From an uncultured bacterium (lineage in GTDB: Bacteria > Actinomycetota > Thermoleophilia > BMS3ABIN01): DNA of 5,530 nucleotides. A model generated the notes under the pieces. That model had not been told where the DNA came from. It saw only the letters and a list, made by a program, of their open reading frames with translations, and made no database searches. The position numbers were made by a program, and so were the translations under genes. Below, piece by piece: positions 4,632 through 5,530 of the stretch; position 1 is the stretch's first letter; every line of letters starts with the position of its first letter. The stretch lies in NCBI GenBank assembly GCA_913009925.1, contig CAJVWY010000088.1:1-5530 (forward strand). Reading direction: 5' to 3'.

Positions 4632-4900
4632 GCGTCAAAGTTAGAATACCGTCCCAACTGCGTCAGTTGACCGGCGGTGAGAGCGTGATTGAATGCAAGG
4701 CCGGCCCGGTATCGGACATCATCAAGGAGCTGGAAGGACACCACGGCGGCATCGCCGAGAGGCTGCTGGAGAACGGCGAGTTGCGGCGGTTCATCAACAT
4801 CTATATCGACGGAGAGGACATCCGCTTCGAAGACGGCCTCGCCACCCAGGCAGCGGACGGCTCCGAGGTAAGCGTAGTCCCGGCGGTAGCCGGCGGATAA
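4628..4900 (+). CDS. MoaD/ThiS-family sulfur carrier, CysO-like, with C-terminal Gly-Gly
   Basis: This 90-residue beta-grasp (ubiquitin-like) protein ends in SVVPAVAGG, with the free Gly-Gly that sulfur carriers need for adenylation and thiocarboxylate formation. No processing protease would be needed. FINIYIDGEDIRFEDGLAT (55-73) and the VPAVAGG end recall mycobacterial CysO more than canonical MoaD; that protein, as I remember it, has similar length and the same PAVAGG tail. CysO thiocarboxylate donates sulfur to CysM, a fold-type II PLP enzyme using O-phosphoserine. Here the coupled partner is a ThrC-type fold-type II enzyme, whose substrate would be O-phosphohomoserine. Start TTG 4628 overlaps the thrC stop, with a strong AAAGGAG 5 bases upstream. 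It shares the SAM-I riboswitch. No activating E1-like enzyme (ThiF/MoeB) or JAMM protease lies in the window. A molybdopterin-synthase small-subunit role is less likely from context. Confidence 0.88.
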   Translation: MSVKVRIPSQLRQLTGGESVIECKAGPVSDIIKELEGHHGGIAERLLENGELRRFINIYIDGEDIRFEDGLATQAADGSEVSVVPAVAGG

Positions 4901-4912
4901 GAGCGGCGGCGC

Positions 4913-5341
4913 CTACTTCCCGGCCTTTGCCGCCTTCCTGTTCATATTTATCTTACGGGCAGATTTCCTGCCGGCGGAGCTGACCTTCCTCGCGCGGGGC
5001 TTGGCTCTCCCATCAACCAGCGCATTGCTGAGCACCTGGCTCACGTCATCGACCAGGATGAACTTCATCTCCTTGCGCAGGTATTTCGGGACATCGTCCA
5101 GGTCCTTCTCGTTCTCGCGGGGCAGGATCACCGTATCCAGCCCGGCGCGCCGGGCCGCCAGCACCTTCTCCTTGATACCGCCTACGGGAAGTACCTTCCC
5201 GCTCAGGGTCACCTCGCCGGTCATGGCCACATTCGCCAGTACCGGTTTGCCCGTTACCAGGGATGCCAGCGCCGTAGTCATGGTGATGCCTGCGGAAGGT
5301 CCGTCCTTGGGAACGGCGCCCGCGGGCACATGCACGTGCAG
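4913..5341 (-). CDS. lon: Lon protease, C-terminal proteolytic domain, 5' truncated by contig end
   Basis: Lon is an ATP-dependent cytosolic protease that degrades damaged and regulatory proteins. Only the last 142 residues are present; full-length Lon is about 770-820. Reading leftward from 5341, the segment begins LHVHVPAGAVPKDGPSAG with catalytic Ser16 (about 5294-5296). It continues MTGEVTLSGKVLPVGGIKEK with catalytic Lys59 (5165-5167); the 43-residue Ser-Lys spacing equals that of E. coli Lon (679/722). VILPRENEKDLDDVP and the ILVDDVSQVLSNAL helix close the domain. A 33-residue tail with 13 Lys/Arg follows, longer and more basic than usual. The stop is TAG at 4913-4915, 12 bases from the convergent sulfur-carrier stop. 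Any apparent Met start near 5356 is encoded by adapter sequence and is not real; the ATPase and N-terminal domains are missing from this contig. Confidence 0.96.
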   Translation of the reverse strand: MHVHVPAGAVPKDGPSAGITMTTALASLVTGKPVLANVAMTGEVTLSGKVLPVGGIKEKVLAARRAGLDTVILPRENEKDLDDVPKYLRKEMKFILVDDVSQVLSNALVDGRAKPRARKVSSAGRKSARKINMNRKAAKAGK

Positions 5342-5407
5342 AGATCGGAAGAGCACACGTCTGAACTCCAGTCACATTCCTTTATCTCGTATGCCGTCTT
5401 CTGCTTG
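5342..5407 (+). other. Illumina TruSeq-type adapter with 6-base index (contamination)
   Basis: AGATCGGAAGAGCACACGTC at 5342-5361 continues through TGAACTCCAGTCAC to 5375. Then come the index ATTCCT (5376-5381, which I recall as TruSeq index 27), TT, and ATCTCGTATGCCGTCTTCTG ending in CTTG at 5407. This is the standard indexed adapter in full order. Genomic sequence therefore ends at about 5341. Confidence 0.98.
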
Positions 5408-5530
5408 AAAAAAAAAAAAATAACACACCCCACCCCCCCCCCCCCCCTCCCCACCCCCCCCCCCCCCCCACCAATTTACACCCACAATTGCACTTCATCT
5501 ACCCGCATCGAACCTCAGTACACCGATACA
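5408..5530. other. Post-adapter sequencing noise (poly-A then C-rich low complexity)
   Basis: Thirteen A (5408-5420) directly follow the adapter end, as seen when a read runs past the end of its template. A C-rich stretch (about 5421-5471) and a short unplaced A/C/T-rich tail (5472-5530) follow. No gene or biological signal is supported here. Confidence 0.9.

Noticed and set aside
4905..4934. Possible bidirectional terminator between the sulfur carrier and lon (GGCGGC/GCCGCC)
   Set aside because: Only 6 pairs with an 18-base loop and no T run on either strand; too weak to call.
5046..5375. Minus-strand frame beginning MTGVQTCALPIS
   Set aside because: The start is translated adapter, and the rest is an out-of-frame reading of lon.
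5421..5471. C-rich tract as a possible i-motif or G-quadruplex element
   Set aside because: It directly follows adapter and poly-A, so it is sequencing noise rather than genomic DNA.

Overview
This is the end of a contig from a fairly GC-rich, probably anaerobic bacterium. About 5,341 bases look genomic, and the last 189 are sequencing artefact. Taxonomy cannot be fixed from the sequence. A Tat-exported lipoprotein of the split-Soret cytochrome type, a DUF4418-type membrane protein, a SAM-I riboswitch and GTG/TTG starts together would suit an anaerobic lineage such as Chloroflexota (Dehalococcoidia) or a deep actinobacterial group. That assignment is inference.

Layout from left to right: (1) The 3' end of guaA (GMP synthase), 1-588. 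(2) A 289-base intergenic region with a promoter-like pair (602-630), a near-perfect 23-bp palindrome at its expected start point (630-652) and two further inverted repeats. (3) A possible two-gene unit: a four-helix DUF4418-type membrane protein with a Met-rich loop insert (878-1492), then a twin-arginine lipoprotein with one c-type haem motif (1597-2409). (4) A small soluble S24/S26-type peptidase (2545-3039) whose last codons lie in a perfect 26-bp palindrome. (5) A well-defined transcription unit: promoter TTGACG-N17-TAGACT, SAM-I riboswitch aptamer, antiterminator/terminator switch, a threonine synthase-type PLP enzyme (3336-4631) and an overlapping CysO/MoaD-like sulfur-carrier gene (4628-4900). 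(6) Convergent to it, the C-terminal part of Lon protease (4913-5341, minus strand), cut off by the contig end. (7) An Illumina TruSeq-type adapter with index (5342-5407), a run of 13 A and C-rich noise to 5530.

The most interesting biology is unit 5. An S-box that senses S-adenosylmethionine controls a threonine synthase-like enzyme translationally coupled to a CysO-like protein ending in a free Gly-Gly. The simple reading is SAM feedback at the threonine/methionine branch point. The more speculative reading is a sulfur-carrier-fed PLP enzyme making homocysteine or another sulfur amino acid from a phosphorylated substrate, by analogy with mycobacterial CysO-CysM. The second theme is the DUF4418 / haem lipoprotein pair at the cell envelope behind an operator-like palindrome, which suggests a regulated redox or metal-related function.
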